Shown here: positions 45,591 to 54,686 of the stretch, piece after piece | Layout of the letters: each line of letters starts with the position of its first letter | How positions within the stretch are numbered: the first letter of the stretch is position 1 | Source of the DNA: Lachnospiraceae bacterium | GTDB lineage: Bacteria > Bacillota > Clostridia > Lachnospirales > Lachnospiraceae | Assembly (NCBI GenBank): GCA_022652545.1 | Contig: JALCRM010000004.1 | Span: 62,001 to 126,000 of the forward strand | DNA length: 64,000 bases | Direction of reading: 5' to 3' | The notes under the pieces: generated by a model | Databases searched by the model: none | The model's input: the letters and a program-made list of their open reading frames with translations, nothing else | Told to the model about the DNA's origin: nothing | Program-made: the position numbers and the translations under genes

Positions 45591-46667
45591 CTACTTCAAC
45601 AGCGCATACAGCAGGACGATATACAGAAAATTCGGGATGCAGGCCAGCGCCGTGTTGCGCAGCACCTTCCGGTCATGCACCGCGATGCCCGTAAAGAGCG
45701 CACAAAGGAACAGCAGGCCGACGTTCATGATGGCTGCCATCGATGTGCACAGTCCCGAAGTCAGATTCAGCAGGACGAGCAGCAGCCAGACAAATTTTTT
45801 CTCCCCCGCAGCGGCCTTTTCTTCAGCAGAGCTGCGGTACAGTCCGGCTATGCACAGAAAAAGTCCGAAGACCATGGGCACGATCCAGTTCACGAAGATC
45901 GACTTGCCCTGCCAGGAACGCATCAGCAGAAAGGTCTCGGGCGTGTAGATCGAAACGTTGCCGAAGACCTGCAGCAGCGCCGCTGCCGCCATGAATGCGG
46001 CGATCTGCGGGCGCCTGTCCTTCAGCAGCCGCTTCGCGATCTGATACAGTGCCAGATCGGAAAGCGGGATCATGAGCAGCGGAAGGACCGAATGCGTGAT
46101 GGCGGCGGGATGCATGCCGGTGATCCTCGCAAGGTAGGCGATCCACATGGGAAACAGCGCCAGCGCATGGCGCACGTCCAGGGAAGTCGCGCCTCCGGTA
46201 TACGGCAGTATCCTGTACATCGTGCCTGTGTCATTCGTGATGACGGAGGCCGCCACGTAGTAGGCATCGTCGCCGTCAAAGAACATGTGCGTATAGGACA
46301 TGTACAGTTCAAAACAGAGGATCGCCGCGAAAATGATCCAGTAGACCGTCTCCTCCCTGCCGGGCTTCCCGGAAGGCAGGGTCAGTCCGCCGGGGCCGCC
46401 GCACAGTACAAGCCCCACCGCTGCGGGCAGGAGCATCAGGATCGTGAAAAGGACGGTGAGAAGCTGGAAATTTCCCCTCTCCGTCAGCAGCAGGATGGGG
46501 AGCGCCGTGAGTTCAAATACGGCAAAAGTCAGAAGATAGCCCGCGAGGCAGATCACGCCGGGCGTCCGCTTCTCCTTCGGCAGCAGGGCGCACGGAAGGA
46601 GCCCCGCCGAAAAGGGGATGACGAACATCCATATGACGATGCCTACCAGTTTTGTCAGTTCCGCCAT
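45591..46667 (-). CDS. Polytopic membrane protein, DUF6077-like
   Basis: 358 residues with roughly nine hydrophobic helices. The segment MSYTHMFFDGDDAYYVAASV, after helix 4, carries acidic residues in an outer loop (DGDD), similar to the first-loop acidic motif of GT-C enzymes; I place it in the DUF6077 group from memory, function unknown. It ends abruptly after a membrane helix (FLYIVLLYALLK), and the sequence that continues the fold appears to be in the next gene. ATG 46667. It starts divergently from the FAD oxidoreductase gene across a 157-base region. Confidence 0.68.
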   Translation of the reverse strand: MAELTKLVGIVIWMFVIPFSAGLLPCALLPKEKRTPGVICLAGYLLTFAVFELTALPILLLTERGNFQLLTVLFTILMLLPAAVGLVLCGGPGGLTLPSGKPGREETVYWIIFAAILCFELYMSYTHMFFDGDDAYYVAASVITNDTGTMYRILPYTGGATSLDVRHALALFPMWIAYLARITGMHPAAITHSVLPLLMIPLSDLALYQIAKRLLKDRRPQIAAFMAAAALLQVFGNVSIYTPETFLLMRSWQGKSIFVNWIVPMVFGLFLCIAGLYRSSAEEKAAAGEKKFVWLLLVLLNLTSGLCTSMAAIMNVGLLFLCALFTGIAVHDRKVLRNTALACIPNFLYIVLLYALLK

Positions 46668-46780
46668 GCTGCGTTCCGCCTTCCGCTGTATGCCACAAGT
46701 TTATCCCAAGCACCCGCCGCTGTCCATACTTCCCCCGCCCGCGCATCCCCGCAGAGCGGTCGATGTACGGATGCAATTTA

Positions 46781-46789
46781 TGCTATAAT
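46781..46789 (+). promoter_or_regulatory. Extended -10 promoter of the FAD oxidoreductase gene
   Basis: TGCTATAAT on plus, 35 bases before the ATG, in the divergent region shared with the DUF6077-like gene. No -35 is evident. Confidence 0.8.
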
Positions 46790-46824
46790 GCGGTGTACGG
46801 TCATAGTGACCGCTGGAGGTCTCC

Positions 46825-48378
46825 ATGAAAAAGGCTCTCGTCATCGGTGCCGGTCCCGCCGGGCTCACCGCTGCATATGAACTGCTCAGGCAGTCCGACG
46901 AATACGAAGTCACGATCTTTGAAGAGAGCGACAAGTTCGGCGGGATCGCCCGCACCGTAAACTACAAGGGCAACCGCATGGATATGGGCGGCCACCGCTT
47001 TTTCTCGAAAGTACCCGAAGTGAATGCCTGGTGGGAAGCCATGCTGCCGATGCAGGGCGCGCCGGCCAGCGACGACCTGGCGCTGGGGCGTACGCCTCAC
47101 CTTGCGCCCGGCGGTCCGGACCCCGAGAAAACAGACCGCGTGATGCTCAGCCGCAACCGCGTTTCCCGCATCTATTTCAACCGCAGGTTCTTTGATTACC
47201 CGATCACGCTGAAAGCCGAGACCTTCAGAAACATGGGGCTCGGCACTTCCCTTGCCGCCGGTTTCAGCTATCTGGCCTCCTGCCTGCATAAAAGGCCCGA
47301 AAAATCCCTCGAGGATTTTTACGTCAACCGCTTCGGCCATAAGCTCTACTCCATGTTTTTCGAGCATTACACGGAAAACCTCTGGGGCCGCCACCCGAGC
47401 GAGATCGATCCCTCCTGGGGCGCACAGCGCGTCAAAGGCGTTTCCATCACGGCCATCCTGCGCCACGCGCTGGACAAGCAGTTCCACCGCAAGGACAAGG
47501 TGGTCGAAACTTCCCTCATCGAAGAATTTTCCTATCCCAAACTCGGCCCCGGCGAGCTGTGGGACGTGACGGCTTCCGAGATCCTGAAAATGGGCGGCCG
47601 CATCGTCATGAACGCCAGAGTCACCGGTATCTGCAGGGATGACGGCACGGGAGCAGTCACCGGCGTCGTCTATGAAAAAGACGGCCGGTCCGAAAAGGAA
47701 AGCGCCGATGTCGTGATCTCTTCCATGCCGCTGCGCGACCTCGTGCACGGAATGGAAAATGTGCCGGAAAAGCCCGCTGCCGTCGCAGCCGGCCTGCCTT
47801 ACCGCGATTACATGACGGTCGGCGTACTCATCCCGCACCTCGACCTGAAAAACATGACAAAAACACCCACCGTCGGCAACATCGTGCCGGACAACTGGGT
47901 CTATGTCCACGACCGTTCCGTGAAAATGGGGCGTTTCCAGATCTACAACAACTGGTCTCCCTACATGGTAAAGGACCTGGAGCACAGCGTCTGGCTGGGA
48001 CTCGAATATTTCTGTTCCGAAGGCGACGAGCTCTGGAGCATGACCGACGAGGCCTTTGCCCGTCTGGGCTTTGACGAAATGGTGAAGCTGGGGCTCATCA
48101 GCGATCCCGGCACCGTGCTCGACTGGCACGTCGAACGCGTCCGCAAGGCTTACCCCGCATATTTTGACACCTACCGCGATATCGATGTGCTGCGCAGCTG
48201 GCTGGATACCATCCCCAACCTGTTCTGCGTGGGCCGCAACGGCCAGCACCGCTACAACAACATCGACCATTCGATGTGCACCTCTTTCGAGGCTGTCCGG
48301 GATATCCTCTCCGGCTCTTCCGACCGCAGCAACGTCTGGAACGTCAACACGGAGCAGGAATACCACGAGACAAAATAA
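46825..48378 (+). CDS. FAD-dependent oxidoreductase (amine oxidase/UDP-galactopyranose mutase-like)
   Basis: 517 residues. [22 protein letters not shown] is the dinucleotide-binding fold, followed by [21 protein letters not shown] (FAD ribose-binding Glu) and [19 protein letters not shown], a pattern shared with UDP-galactopyranose mutase and protoporphyrinogen-oxidase-like proteins; [19 protein letters not shown] near the end closes the FAD site. TGGAGGT precedes ATG 46825. It is a single plus-strand gene that converges on the radical SAM gene with only three bases between stops. The substrate is unknown; location favours a sugar or isoprenoid-lipid role. Confidence 0.85.
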   Translation: MKKALVIGAGPAGLTAAYELLRQSDEYEVTIFEESDKFGGIARTVNYKGNRMDMGGHRFFSKVPEVNAWWEAMLPMQGAPASDDLALGRTPHLAPGGPDPEKTDRVMLSRNRVSRIYFNRRFFDYPITLKAETFRNMGLGTSLAAGFSYLASCLHKRPEKSLEDFYVNRFGHKLYSMFFEHYTENLWGRHPSEIDPSWGAQRVKGVSITAILRHALDKQFHRKDKVVETSLIEEFSYPKLGPGELWDVTASEILKMGGRIVMNARVTGICRDDGTGAVTGVVYEKDGRSEKESADVVISSMPLRDLVHGMENVPEKPAAVAAGLPYRDYMTVGVLIPHLDLKNMTKTPTVGNIVPDNWVYVHDRSVKMGRFQIYNNWSPYMVKDLEHSVWLGLEYFCSEGDELWSMTDEAFARLGFDEMVKLGLISDPGTVLDWHVERVRKAYPAYFDTYRDIDVLRSWLDTIPNLFCVGRNGQHRYNNIDHSMCTSFEAVRDILSGSSDRSNVWNVNTEQEYHETK

Positions 48379-48381
48379 CGG

Positions 48382-49362
48382 TCAGTGAAACAGTTTCTGG
48401 CTTGCTTCCGCCGTCGTGCTCTGTCCCTTCAGGATACCGGCGACGATATCCATGCGCAGGCCGCCGTCTATGAAGTCACAGTACTTGCAGAAATCGTTGC
48501 CTGCTCTCCCGTTCCGCACACTCTCGCGGAATTTTCTGTATGCCTCGCTGTTCCACGCTTCTTTTACCGGGACCTTGTTCACATCCGCCAGCTCGGTCAC
48601 TTCAAAGTTGTCGCAGCAGCAGTAGCCCAGCCTTCCGTCCGGGGTGATCCACATGTCGGTGTAAGGCATCAGGCAGGTCTCGCGGACGATCTTTGTTTTG
48701 GCCTGCTTGTTCGGCGCCGAACCGGCCCTGTTCGTGAGCACGGCCTTGACGTAGCGCATCTGGATCAGCACGTCGACATCCCTGAATTCATCCGGGTTTT
48801 CCCGGATGTAGCGCAGGCAGTCCGCCGTGGTTTTGTGAAGCTTCATGTCTTCGCAGTAGTTGTTGATGATGAGCTGGTTCACATAAGGCACGACCGACTT
48901 CATCCGGTCGACCGTCAGCAGCAGTCCGTTCGTGGACATGAAGATGAAGCAGTCCGGCAGCTTCTCCCGCGCGTATTTGTGAAACTCGACGATACGGTCG
49001 TCCAGCCAGGGCTCGTTGTTTCCGTACAGCGTAAGGTGTCCCCGGTATCCCCAGTCTGCCAGACCGTCGATGATCCTGCGGTAGAGCTCCGGTTCCATCT
49101 TTTTGAACGGCCGCTTTTCCGCGTGCACGTTGGCGGTGCAGAAGGCGCAGTTGCTGTTGCAGCGGTTGATCGTCTCGATGTTCACGACATTGGGAAAAGG
49201 CGGATTTTCCGGATCCTTCAGAAAATAGTCGATATATTTCTTCTGCATCCCGTTCCGCGTAAGAAACTGCAGTTTCAGGTAGCTGTTCGCCGAAAGCGTG
49301 GGAAAGCGCTTCTGCATCTCCCAACCGAATCTTCCCATGAAGTTGGCAACTTTTACCGGCAT
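48382..49362 (-). CDS. Radical SAM/SPASM domain protein
   Basis: 326 residues. The SAM-cleaving cluster motif is RCNSNCAFC (CxxxCxxC) near residue 68, followed by LYGNNEPWLDDRI and MSTNGLLLT, typical of radical SAM barrels. A SPASM-type auxiliary cluster region follows with Cys residues in ETCLMPYTDMWITPDGRLGY, a CCC run and FCKYCDF. Such proteins modify peptides, sugars or cofactors; the context is a surface-glycan locus with DUF6044-like and MBOAT genes, and no peptide substrate was found beside it, so sugar or protein modification is open. Start ATG 49362 follows GGAGACGG. Confidence 0.88.
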   Translation of the reverse strand: MPVKVANFMGRFGWEMQKRFPTLSANSYLKLQFLTRNGMQKKYIDYFLKDPENPPFPNVVNIETINRCNSNCAFCTANVHAEKRPFKKMEPELYRRIIDGLADWGYRGHLTLYGNNEPWLDDRIVEFHKYAREKLPDCFIFMSTNGLLLTVDRMKSVVPYVNQLIINNYCEDMKLHKTTADCLRYIRENPDEFRDVDVLIQMRYVKAVLTNRAGSAPNKQAKTKIVRETCLMPYTDMWITPDGRLGYCCCDNFEVTELADVNKVPVKEAWNSEAYRKFRESVRNGRAGNDFCKYCDFIDGGLRMDIVAGILKGQSTTAEASQKLFH

Positions 49363-49407
49363 ATCCGTCTCCGTTTCTCCGGCGGCTTTCCGCCTCCGGC
49401 GCTTCTG

Positions 49408-51387
49408 TCAGCGCAGCGTATAGACATATACGGTGTAGGGTGAGGACGGGTCCGTGTACGAAGCGTGCAGGAGCAGCCCCTCCTCGTCCGCATTTGAAAT
49501 ATCGATCCTGGAAAAAACATATTTACAGCCCAGTGCCTTCAGCGCCTTCTCGTCGATGGCGATCCGGCTGTCCGCGGGGCGGTAATTGCGCACGGCCTGC
49601 ACGATCGAATCCTCATAGCCGGAGTACAGGTAGCAGCGCGCGCCCCAGTCATCGTAATAGACCCGCGTGGCGGGACGGAGGTCGAGCGCCGGCGCGATCA
49701 CCCTGCGGAACGCATCCTTGTAGCTCTGCGGGTAAAATCCCAGATACCCGTCCAGGGTCGCAATGCCGTTGTACTCTAGTACTGCCGGGTGAAATCCGTA
49801 GGCGACCGCCCACTCGGTCCCTGTGTCTGTAGCGGTGCCTGTACCTGCCGCCGTATCCGTACCTGCCGCCGTATCCGCTGCGGTACCGCTCTCTTCCGGG
49901 GCGGCTGCCTTTTCCGTTACCGCCGAAGGCGTGCCATCTGTCAGAGACAGGTCGCCCGCCTGGTAGTGCAGGTCCTGCTTGATCTTTTCAAACAGGCCGG
50001 TCGAATAGAATTCCCCGTAGCTCAGTTCGTCCGTCTGCTTTCCCTTTGTCTTCAGGTAAAAAGCCTTAGCTGTGCTGCGCAGGTCATTGTAATCGTTCGC
50101 CGTGAGCAGCACGACGGCGATCGCGGCCAGGCACATCGCCGGTGCCGCAAAACGGCAGACGGCGCGCAGCATGCCCTCCGGTCTCCGGGAGCCGCCCGTC
50201 TTCCCGTCTTTTCCTCCGGCCGTCACCTTGATGCCATACTCCCCGTAGCGGCAGATCCGTATGCAGACCAGGAAAAACGACGCATACCAGAGAAACGGAT
50301 TGAAGAAGACCGTCCGGTTGAACTGGAACCCTTTGAGCGGCGGCAGCAGTTTCTCAAACAGGCCGCGGAAAGCGGGACTGTAGTAAAGTCCGTAGATAAC
50401 ACTGTTAAAAACAAGGAGCAGTGCGCACAGATTGTAGAGATCGCGGAAGATGCGGCGGCCCTGTCCCCGGACGATGTAGCGCACGTTCAGGAAGATAAAA
50501 TAGCCCGCACATACGGGCAGTACAAACCTTGCGTGCGCGTCCGACACATGCATCATCCCGTTCCTGAAAACGTCCGCGATCACCTGCAGGATCTCCCCCG
50601 GGCGCAGGTCTCCCGCCTGCATCGTAGAGCGGATCGACAGTGTGTGTGAAAAGAGCATCTGGGAGAAGAGCCGGTATTCAAACAGGACCGTCCCGGCGCC
50701 GAAGGCGACAGTACCCGCCAGGATGCGCAGCGGCGGTTTCCTGTCCCTGATCCAGAGCCAGAGGAAAGCCACCGCAAAATAGGCGAGCAGGAAAAAACCG
50801 AAGTAGGAAAAATAGCACAGGAACGGGCTTGCAAACAGTCCGAGCAGGGCCGGAACAGCCTGCTTTTTTCCCGCCGCGCGGTACAGCCGCACCATCAGCC
50901 AGAGGATGAGAGGGATCGAAGCAAACTCGATCCCGAACGCGGGAAACAGGTTGAGCACGCCGTAGGCAAAACCGCAGAGCGCAACGATCGCCTTCTCCGG
51001 CGCCGCAAAGGCAGACGCGTTGGTCCTGCCCTTCAGCAACACTTCCCCGGCCAGCAGGCCGAACGAAAACATGGACAGAATGACCTTGACGAACCAGCAG
51101 ACGATATAGGCCGGAAAAGACGGCAGCAGCCAGTAGATGATCCCCGCAAGCGACAGTTCGGACGGCAGCACATCGCGGCTCACGCCGCCGAGGAACGGCG
51201 CTGCCGTGCCGTGCAGGAAAAAGCTGCCCGTGTTCCTGAGCATACGGTACTGTGCCTCGAACAGGTCGAGGTTGTCGTGCACGCCGATCACCGCATTCTC
51301 GCCTTCCGCGATGTACAGGGCGGCTGCGGCAGCCAGAAAAGCGCCGATCAGGATCCTATACCAGTTTTGTTTTACCCGGTGAAGCAT
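49408..51387 (-). CDS. Large polytopic membrane protein, DUF6044-like (GT-C-like topology)
   Basis: 659 residues with roughly 11-12 hydrophobic helices through residue 430 and a C-terminal extracytoplasmic domain (about 440-659). The first outer loop carries an acidic patch (GVHDNLDLFEAQYRMLRNTG), as in GT-C glycosyltransferases that use lipid-linked sugar donors. I place it in the DUF6044 group from memory; its function is not known to me. The C-terminal part has a Thr/Ala/Gly/Asp low-complexity insertion (TAADTAAGTDTAAGTG). ATG 51387 is preceded by AGGAG. It is two bases past the stop of the DPM1-like gene, which could supply a polyprenyl-phosphate sugar. Confidence 0.78.
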   Translation of the reverse strand: MLHRVKQNWYRILIGAFLAAAAALYIAEGENAVIGVHDNLDLFEAQYRMLRNTGSFFLHGTAAPFLGGVSRDVLPSELSLAGIIYWLLPSFPAYIVCWFVKVILSMFSFGLLAGEVLLKGRTNASAFAAPEKAIVALCGFAYGVLNLFPAFGIEFASIPLILWLMVRLYRAAGKKQAVPALLGLFASPFLCYFSYFGFFLLAYFAVAFLWLWIRDRKPPLRILAGTVAFGAGTVLFEYRLFSQMLFSHTLSIRSTMQAGDLRPGEILQVIADVFRNGMMHVSDAHARFVLPVCAGYFIFLNVRYIVRGQGRRIFRDLYNLCALLLVFNSVIYGLYYSPAFRGLFEKLLPPLKGFQFNRTVFFNPFLWYASFFLVCIRICRYGEYGIKVTAGGKDGKTGGSRRPEGMLRAVCRFAAPAMCLAAIAVVLLTANDYNDLRSTAKAFYLKTKGKQTDELSYGEFYSTGLFEKIKQDLHYQAGDLSLTDGTPSAVTEKAAAPEESGTAADTAAGTDTAAGTGTATDTGTEWAVAYGFHPAVLEYNGIATLDGYLGFYPQSYKDAFRRVIAPALDLRPATRVYYDDWGARCYLYSGYEDSIVQAVRNYRPADSRIAIDEKALKALGCKYVFSRIDISNADEEGLLLHASYTDPSSPYTVYVYTLR

Positions 51388-51389
51388 CG

Positions 51390-52370
51390 TCAGCTCCTGC
51401 CCTCCGCCGCGCCGTGATCCTTCCCCGCGCTGCGCTCCAGTTCGCGGCGGTATCCGGCGTTCAGTTCATTGCGCCTTATCTCGAAATTCCTGCGGTCTTC
51501 ACGCTCCATGTTGGAAAGGATGAGGCCGGAGAACAGCGACTGGACAGCCGCCAGCATGACAAAACAGCAGACGAAGAGCGTGGGGAATTTGGCCACCGCA
51601 CCCGTCGCGAGATACGCCTTCAGTACCGGAATGAAGAAGCCGACGGAAAGGGCCGCGAGGACCAGCGAAAAGAAGCCGAAGAAGGCCAGGGGCCTGTAGT
51701 TCTTGTAAAGCGTGAAGATCATGCGGAGCACGCGGAAGCCGTCGCTGTAGGTATTGAGTTTGGATTTGCTGCCTTCCGGACGGTCCCTGTACTGCACCAC
51801 CACGTTGTCGATCTGCATTCTGTTGTAGATGGCGTGGATCGTCATCTCCGTTTCGATCTCAAAGCCGTTCGAGAGCACGGGAAATGTTTTGACAAAATCG
51901 TAGCTGAAGGCGCGGAAGCCGGTCATGATATCCCGGACATTGCTTTCAAAAAGCCGGTTGATCGTACTGCGCACGAGGGAGTTCCCCAGGTTGTGGAAGG
52001 GGCGTTTGTTCTCGGTGAAATAGGTCGAGGAAAGACGGTCGCCGACGACCATGTCCGCGTTCTTTTCCAGTACCTTCTCTACCATCTCCGGAGCCGCGTC
52101 CATCGGATACGTGTCGTCTCCGTCCACGATCACATAGCACTGCGCGTCGATCTCCCGGAACATCCGGCGTATGACGTTGCCTTTGCCCTGCATGTACTCT
52201 TTCCTTACGACAGCTCCCGCGGCGGAAGCCAGCGCGGCCGTTCCGTCCGTGGAATTGTTGTCATAGACATAGACCACCGCCTCAGGCAGCGCGGCCTTTG
52301 TGTCGGCCACCACCTTGGCGATCGTCAGCGACTCGTTGTAGCAGGGGATCAGAACTGCGATCCTGTCCAT
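51390..52370 (-). CDS. GT2 glycosyltransferase, polyprenyl-phosphate sugar synthase-like (DPM1/GtrB type)
   Basis: 326 residues: GT2 domain MDRIAVLIPCYNESLTIAKV, YVYDNNSTDGT, VIVDGDDTYP (DxD-type) and MTGFRAFSYDFVKTFPVLS, then two C-terminal membrane helices (about 235-300) and a basic tail. This layout is typical of enzymes that form polyprenyl-phosphate-linked sugars. Start ATG 52370 follows GGAAGGAG at five bases; a longer frame upstream overlaps the MBOAT gene. It probably feeds the DUF6044-like GT-C candidate next to it. Confidence 0.88.
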   Translation of the reverse strand: MDRIAVLIPCYNESLTIAKVVADTKAALPEAVVYVYDNNSTDGTAALASAAGAVVRKEYMQGKGNVIRRMFREIDAQCYVIVDGDDTYPMDAAPEMVEKVLEKNADMVVGDRLSSTYFTENKRPFHNLGNSLVRSTINRLFESNVRDIMTGFRAFSYDFVKTFPVLSNGFEIETEMTIHAIYNRMQIDNVVVQYRDRPEGSKSKLNTYSDGFRVLRMIFTLYKNYRPLAFFGFFSLVLAALSVGFFIPVLKAYLATGAVAKFPTLFVCCFVMLAAVQSLFSGLILSNMEREDRRNFEIRRNELNAGYRRELERSAGKDHGAAEGRS

Positions 52371-52389
52371 ACATTCTCCTTCCGTTACT

Positions 52390-53868
52390 TCAGAATCCCT
52401 GGTAGATGAATTCGGAAGTACTGTAACCCGGTCCGTACTTACCAAGCAGTATGACATAAAACAGCAGCGCAAACCATATGATCCAGCGGACTGCGCCCGG
52501 CTTTTCCGCTATCCTGTCGCGCAGCGGTCTCTTCTGCTGCAGCACGGAGGCAGTAAACAGAACGGCGACAGAGACCAGCAGCACCGTAAAGTCGATCCAG
52601 TCGAGCCCCAGGCCGAACAGGCTCCCGTCCGCAAGGATCTGCGGATTCCATACGGATATGCCCCGCCGCAGCATGTGCACGGCGGCACCGGCGCTCTCCG
52701 CCCTGAAAAACACGTTGCCGATATTGACCAGGAAAAAGGTCCTTACGATGCGGAAGGTGTCGGCTGCCCGCCCTTCCATGGGAATGTGCAGCTTCGGAAG
52801 GAATTTTTTCCAGAACGGCAGCGTCACTTCTCCGAATACGATATAGAACCAGTGCAGCAGACCGGCACCGATGACATACTTGATGTTGCCGCCGTGCCAC
52901 AGTCCTACGGACAGCCACAGGATGAACATGGCCGTGAAGGTGGTAAGCTGTTTTCCGGCCTTCCTGCCGAACCTTTCACGGTTCGCCTTTCCCAGCCGGG
53001 TAAAAAGTCCGGAGCGCAGCAGCGGATAAAACACGTAATCCTTCATCCAGATGCCCAGCGTGATGTGCCACCTGCGCCAGTATTCGGAGATGGACTTCGA
53101 AAAGAACGGTGTGCTGAAGTTTTCCGGCAGTTTGATTCCCAGCGTCTGGGAAAGTCCGATCACAATGTCCATGCAGCCGGAGAAATCCGCGTAAAGCTGG
53201 ATCGTAAAGAGCACCGCACCGACCCAGATATAGGCGCCGCCGTATTGTGTGTAATTGTCAAAGATCGTATTGGCCGGCACAGCGGCGTATTCCGAGATCA
53301 CGAGTTTCTTGAAAAAGCCCCAGACCATGCGCTGCATGCCCTTCGTGACCTGCTCGTAATCAAAGCGGTGCGGCTCGTACAGCTGCGCCCCGCTCTCGCG
53401 GTACAGCTGTATGGGGCCGGAGATCATCGTCGGAAAGTAGAAGCCGTACAGCGCCAGTCTGAAAAAGTTGTCCTGGCATTCCGCGATCCCGTTGTATACG
53501 TCGATGGCGTAACCCGCCAGGATGAATGTGTAAAAGGACAGTCCGAGGGGCACCGCGATGCCGCCTCCGAATCTGAGATATTTCAGCGCAGCCAGCACGC
53601 CGATGAGCAGCAGTACATCCAGCAGCAGCCATGCCGTCTTTCCGCGCGTCTGTCCGCTCTCCTGCGCTTTCTTCATGCGCTGCGTACAGAGAAACGTCAC
53701 TGCCACGGCCGCGGCCGGCCACAGGATCAGCCAGCCGTTCCCGGACAGCAGATAAAACAGGATGCTGGCCGAAAGCAGCAGCACCCACTGCAGCCTGCCG
53801 GGAAGAATATAATACAGGCACAGCAGCACCGCATAAAAACACAAAAAGTAAAACGAGGTGATCTCCAT
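52390..53868 (-). CDS. MBOAT family O-acyltransferase (DltB/AlgI-like), second copy
   Basis: 492 residues, about 11 membrane segments. The MBOAT core is clear: LGLSFYTFILAGYAIDVYNG, YFPTMISGPIQLYRES, KSISEYWRRWHITLGIWMKD and the catalytic-histidine segment SVGLWHGGNIKYV. The final LGKYGPGYSTSEFIYQGF resembles DltB-type ends. ATG 53868 follows GGAAGG. It faces the VOC gene across 75 bases and lies in front of the DPM1-like gene. MBOAT proteins of this branch transfer acyl groups from a carrier protein across the membrane onto extracytoplasmic glycans, and an ACP gene lies 540 bases away. Confidence 0.92.
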   Translation of the reverse strand: MEITSFYFLCFYAVLLCLYYILPGRLQWVLLLSASILFYLLSGNGWLILWPAAAVAVTFLCTQRMKKAQESGQTRGKTAWLLLDVLLLIGVLAALKYLRFGGGIAVPLGLSFYTFILAGYAIDVYNGIAECQDNFFRLALYGFYFPTMISGPIQLYRESGAQLYEPHRFDYEQVTKGMQRMVWGFFKKLVISEYAAVPANTIFDNYTQYGGAYIWVGAVLFTIQLYADFSGCMDIVIGLSQTLGIKLPENFSTPFFSKSISEYWRRWHITLGIWMKDYVFYPLLRSGLFTRLGKANRERFGRKAGKQLTTFTAMFILWLSVGLWHGGNIKYVIGAGLLHWFYIVFGEVTLPFWKKFLPKLHIPMEGRAADTFRIVRTFFLVNIGNVFFRAESAGAAVHMLRRGISVWNPQILADGSLFGLGLDWIDFTVLLVSVAVLFTASVLQQKRPLRDRIAEKPGAVRWIIWFALLFYVILLGKYGPGYSTSEFIYQGF

Positions 53869-53886
53869 CGTTCGGTCGCCTTCCGG

Positions 53887-53915
53887 TTGAAAAACCGCTC
53901 CCGCAGCGTTAACAT
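53887..53915 (+). promoter_or_regulatory. Promoter of the VOC gene
   Basis: TTGAAA (53887-53892), 17 bases, then TAACAT (53910-53915) on plus, 28 bases before the ATG. It lies in the 75-base region shared with the divergent MBOAT gene. Confidence 0.6.
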
Positions 53916-53943
53916 GATGCTTATGGACGTCGGGGATGCGCAC

Positions 53944-54348
53944 ATGCTGAATTTAAAAGTACACCACGTAGGCTACTTAGTCAAAAAATCGGCGCCGGCA
54001 AAGGAGGCTTTTCTTTCCCTCGGCTGGCGCACTGAACAGGATTTTGTCCGCGATGATGCGCGCGGGATCGATATCTGTTTTCTCATTAAGGACGGTCTGC
54101 GCATCGAACTGATCTGTCCGTTCCGCAGCGATTCCACAGTCAGCGGCCTGCTGAAGCGGATCCCGAACGGTCCCTACCATATCTGCTATCTCAGCCGTTC
54201 CCTGGAACAGGACGGCAGTACGCTGCGGGATCTCGGCTTCCTGCCGATCGGGGATCCTGCCCCTGCTCCCGCCTGCGGCGGTCACCCGGTGCAGTTTTTC
54301 ATACATCCTGCCATGGGCATGATCGAGCTGCTCGGTGAGGACGCCTGA
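53944..54348 (+). CDS. VOC (glyoxalase/epimerase) family protein
   Basis: 134-residue vicinal-oxygen-chelate protein resembling methylmalonyl-CoA epimerases. It begins LKVHHVGYLVKKSAPAKEAF, has a repeat of the beta-alpha-beta motif (YHICYLSRSLEQDGSTLRDL) and metal-ligand candidates in HHVGY, YHICY and FFIHPAMGMIELLG (Glu). ATG 53944 follows GGGGA; upstream Met codons in frame are less supported, and the longer frame behind them is antisense to MBOAT. It is the only plus-strand gene within the FkbH-MBOAT cluster. Similar small VOC proteins often accompany FkbH/ACP gene sets, so it might act on the acyl group before or after loading. Confidence 0.85.
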   Translation: MLNLKVHHVGYLVKKSAPAKEAFLSLGWRTEQDFVRDDARGIDICFLIKDGLRIELICPFRSDSTVSGLLKRIPNGPYHICYLSRSLEQDGSTLRDLGFLPIGDPAPAPACGGHPVQFFIHPAMGMIELLGEDA

Positions 54349-54409
54349 TCTGATCCCGACGTTTATGACGAAAGTTTTTGCTGCCTGACGGTCCTTTGCG
54401 GACGACCGC

Positions 54410-54655
54410 TCACTTTGCGAGCTTCGCTTCGACTGCGTCCGCCATCTCACCGACGTTCTTCATCGTCACGACTTCTCCCATACTGAAGCGTATTCCGAAT
54501 TCCTGCTCGACCGCAGCGATCAGATTGATGTGCTCCAGGCTGTCCCAGCCATCGATATCGGCGCTCGTCGTAGCGTCGTTCACCGTAATGTCCGCGTCGT
54601 CGAACACGTCCCTGAAAACTCCGTTCAGTCTCTCGAAGATCTGTTCTCTGCTCAT
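54410..54655 (-). CDS. Acyl carrier protein
   Basis: 81 residues; the phosphopantetheine-attachment serine is Ser39 in GWDSLEHINLIAAVEQEF. Acidic helix II is normal, and the length is that of stand-alone carriers. GGAGG precedes the ATG. It lies 31 bases behind the DHHW/SGNH gene in the fkbH operon, the position DltC has in dlt operons. It should carry the acyl group that FkbH loads and MBOAT transfers. Confidence 0.94.
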   Translation of the reverse strand: MSREQIFERLNGVFRDVFDDADITVNDATTSADIDGWDSLEHINLIAAVEQEFGIRFSMGEVVTMKNVGEMADAVEAKLAK

Positions 54656-54686
54656 ATCTGCCTCCGGAATGATGCGCTGCGCTTTT

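Noticed and set aside
52675-53943. Long plus-strand frame upstream of the VOC start
   Set aside because: Antisense to the second MBOAT gene; only the part from 53944 matches a family and has a ribosome site and promoter.
54349-54409. Hairpin between the VOC and ACP genes as a shared terminator
   Set aside because: Only a short GTCC/GGAC stem is present and no T-run follows on either strand.
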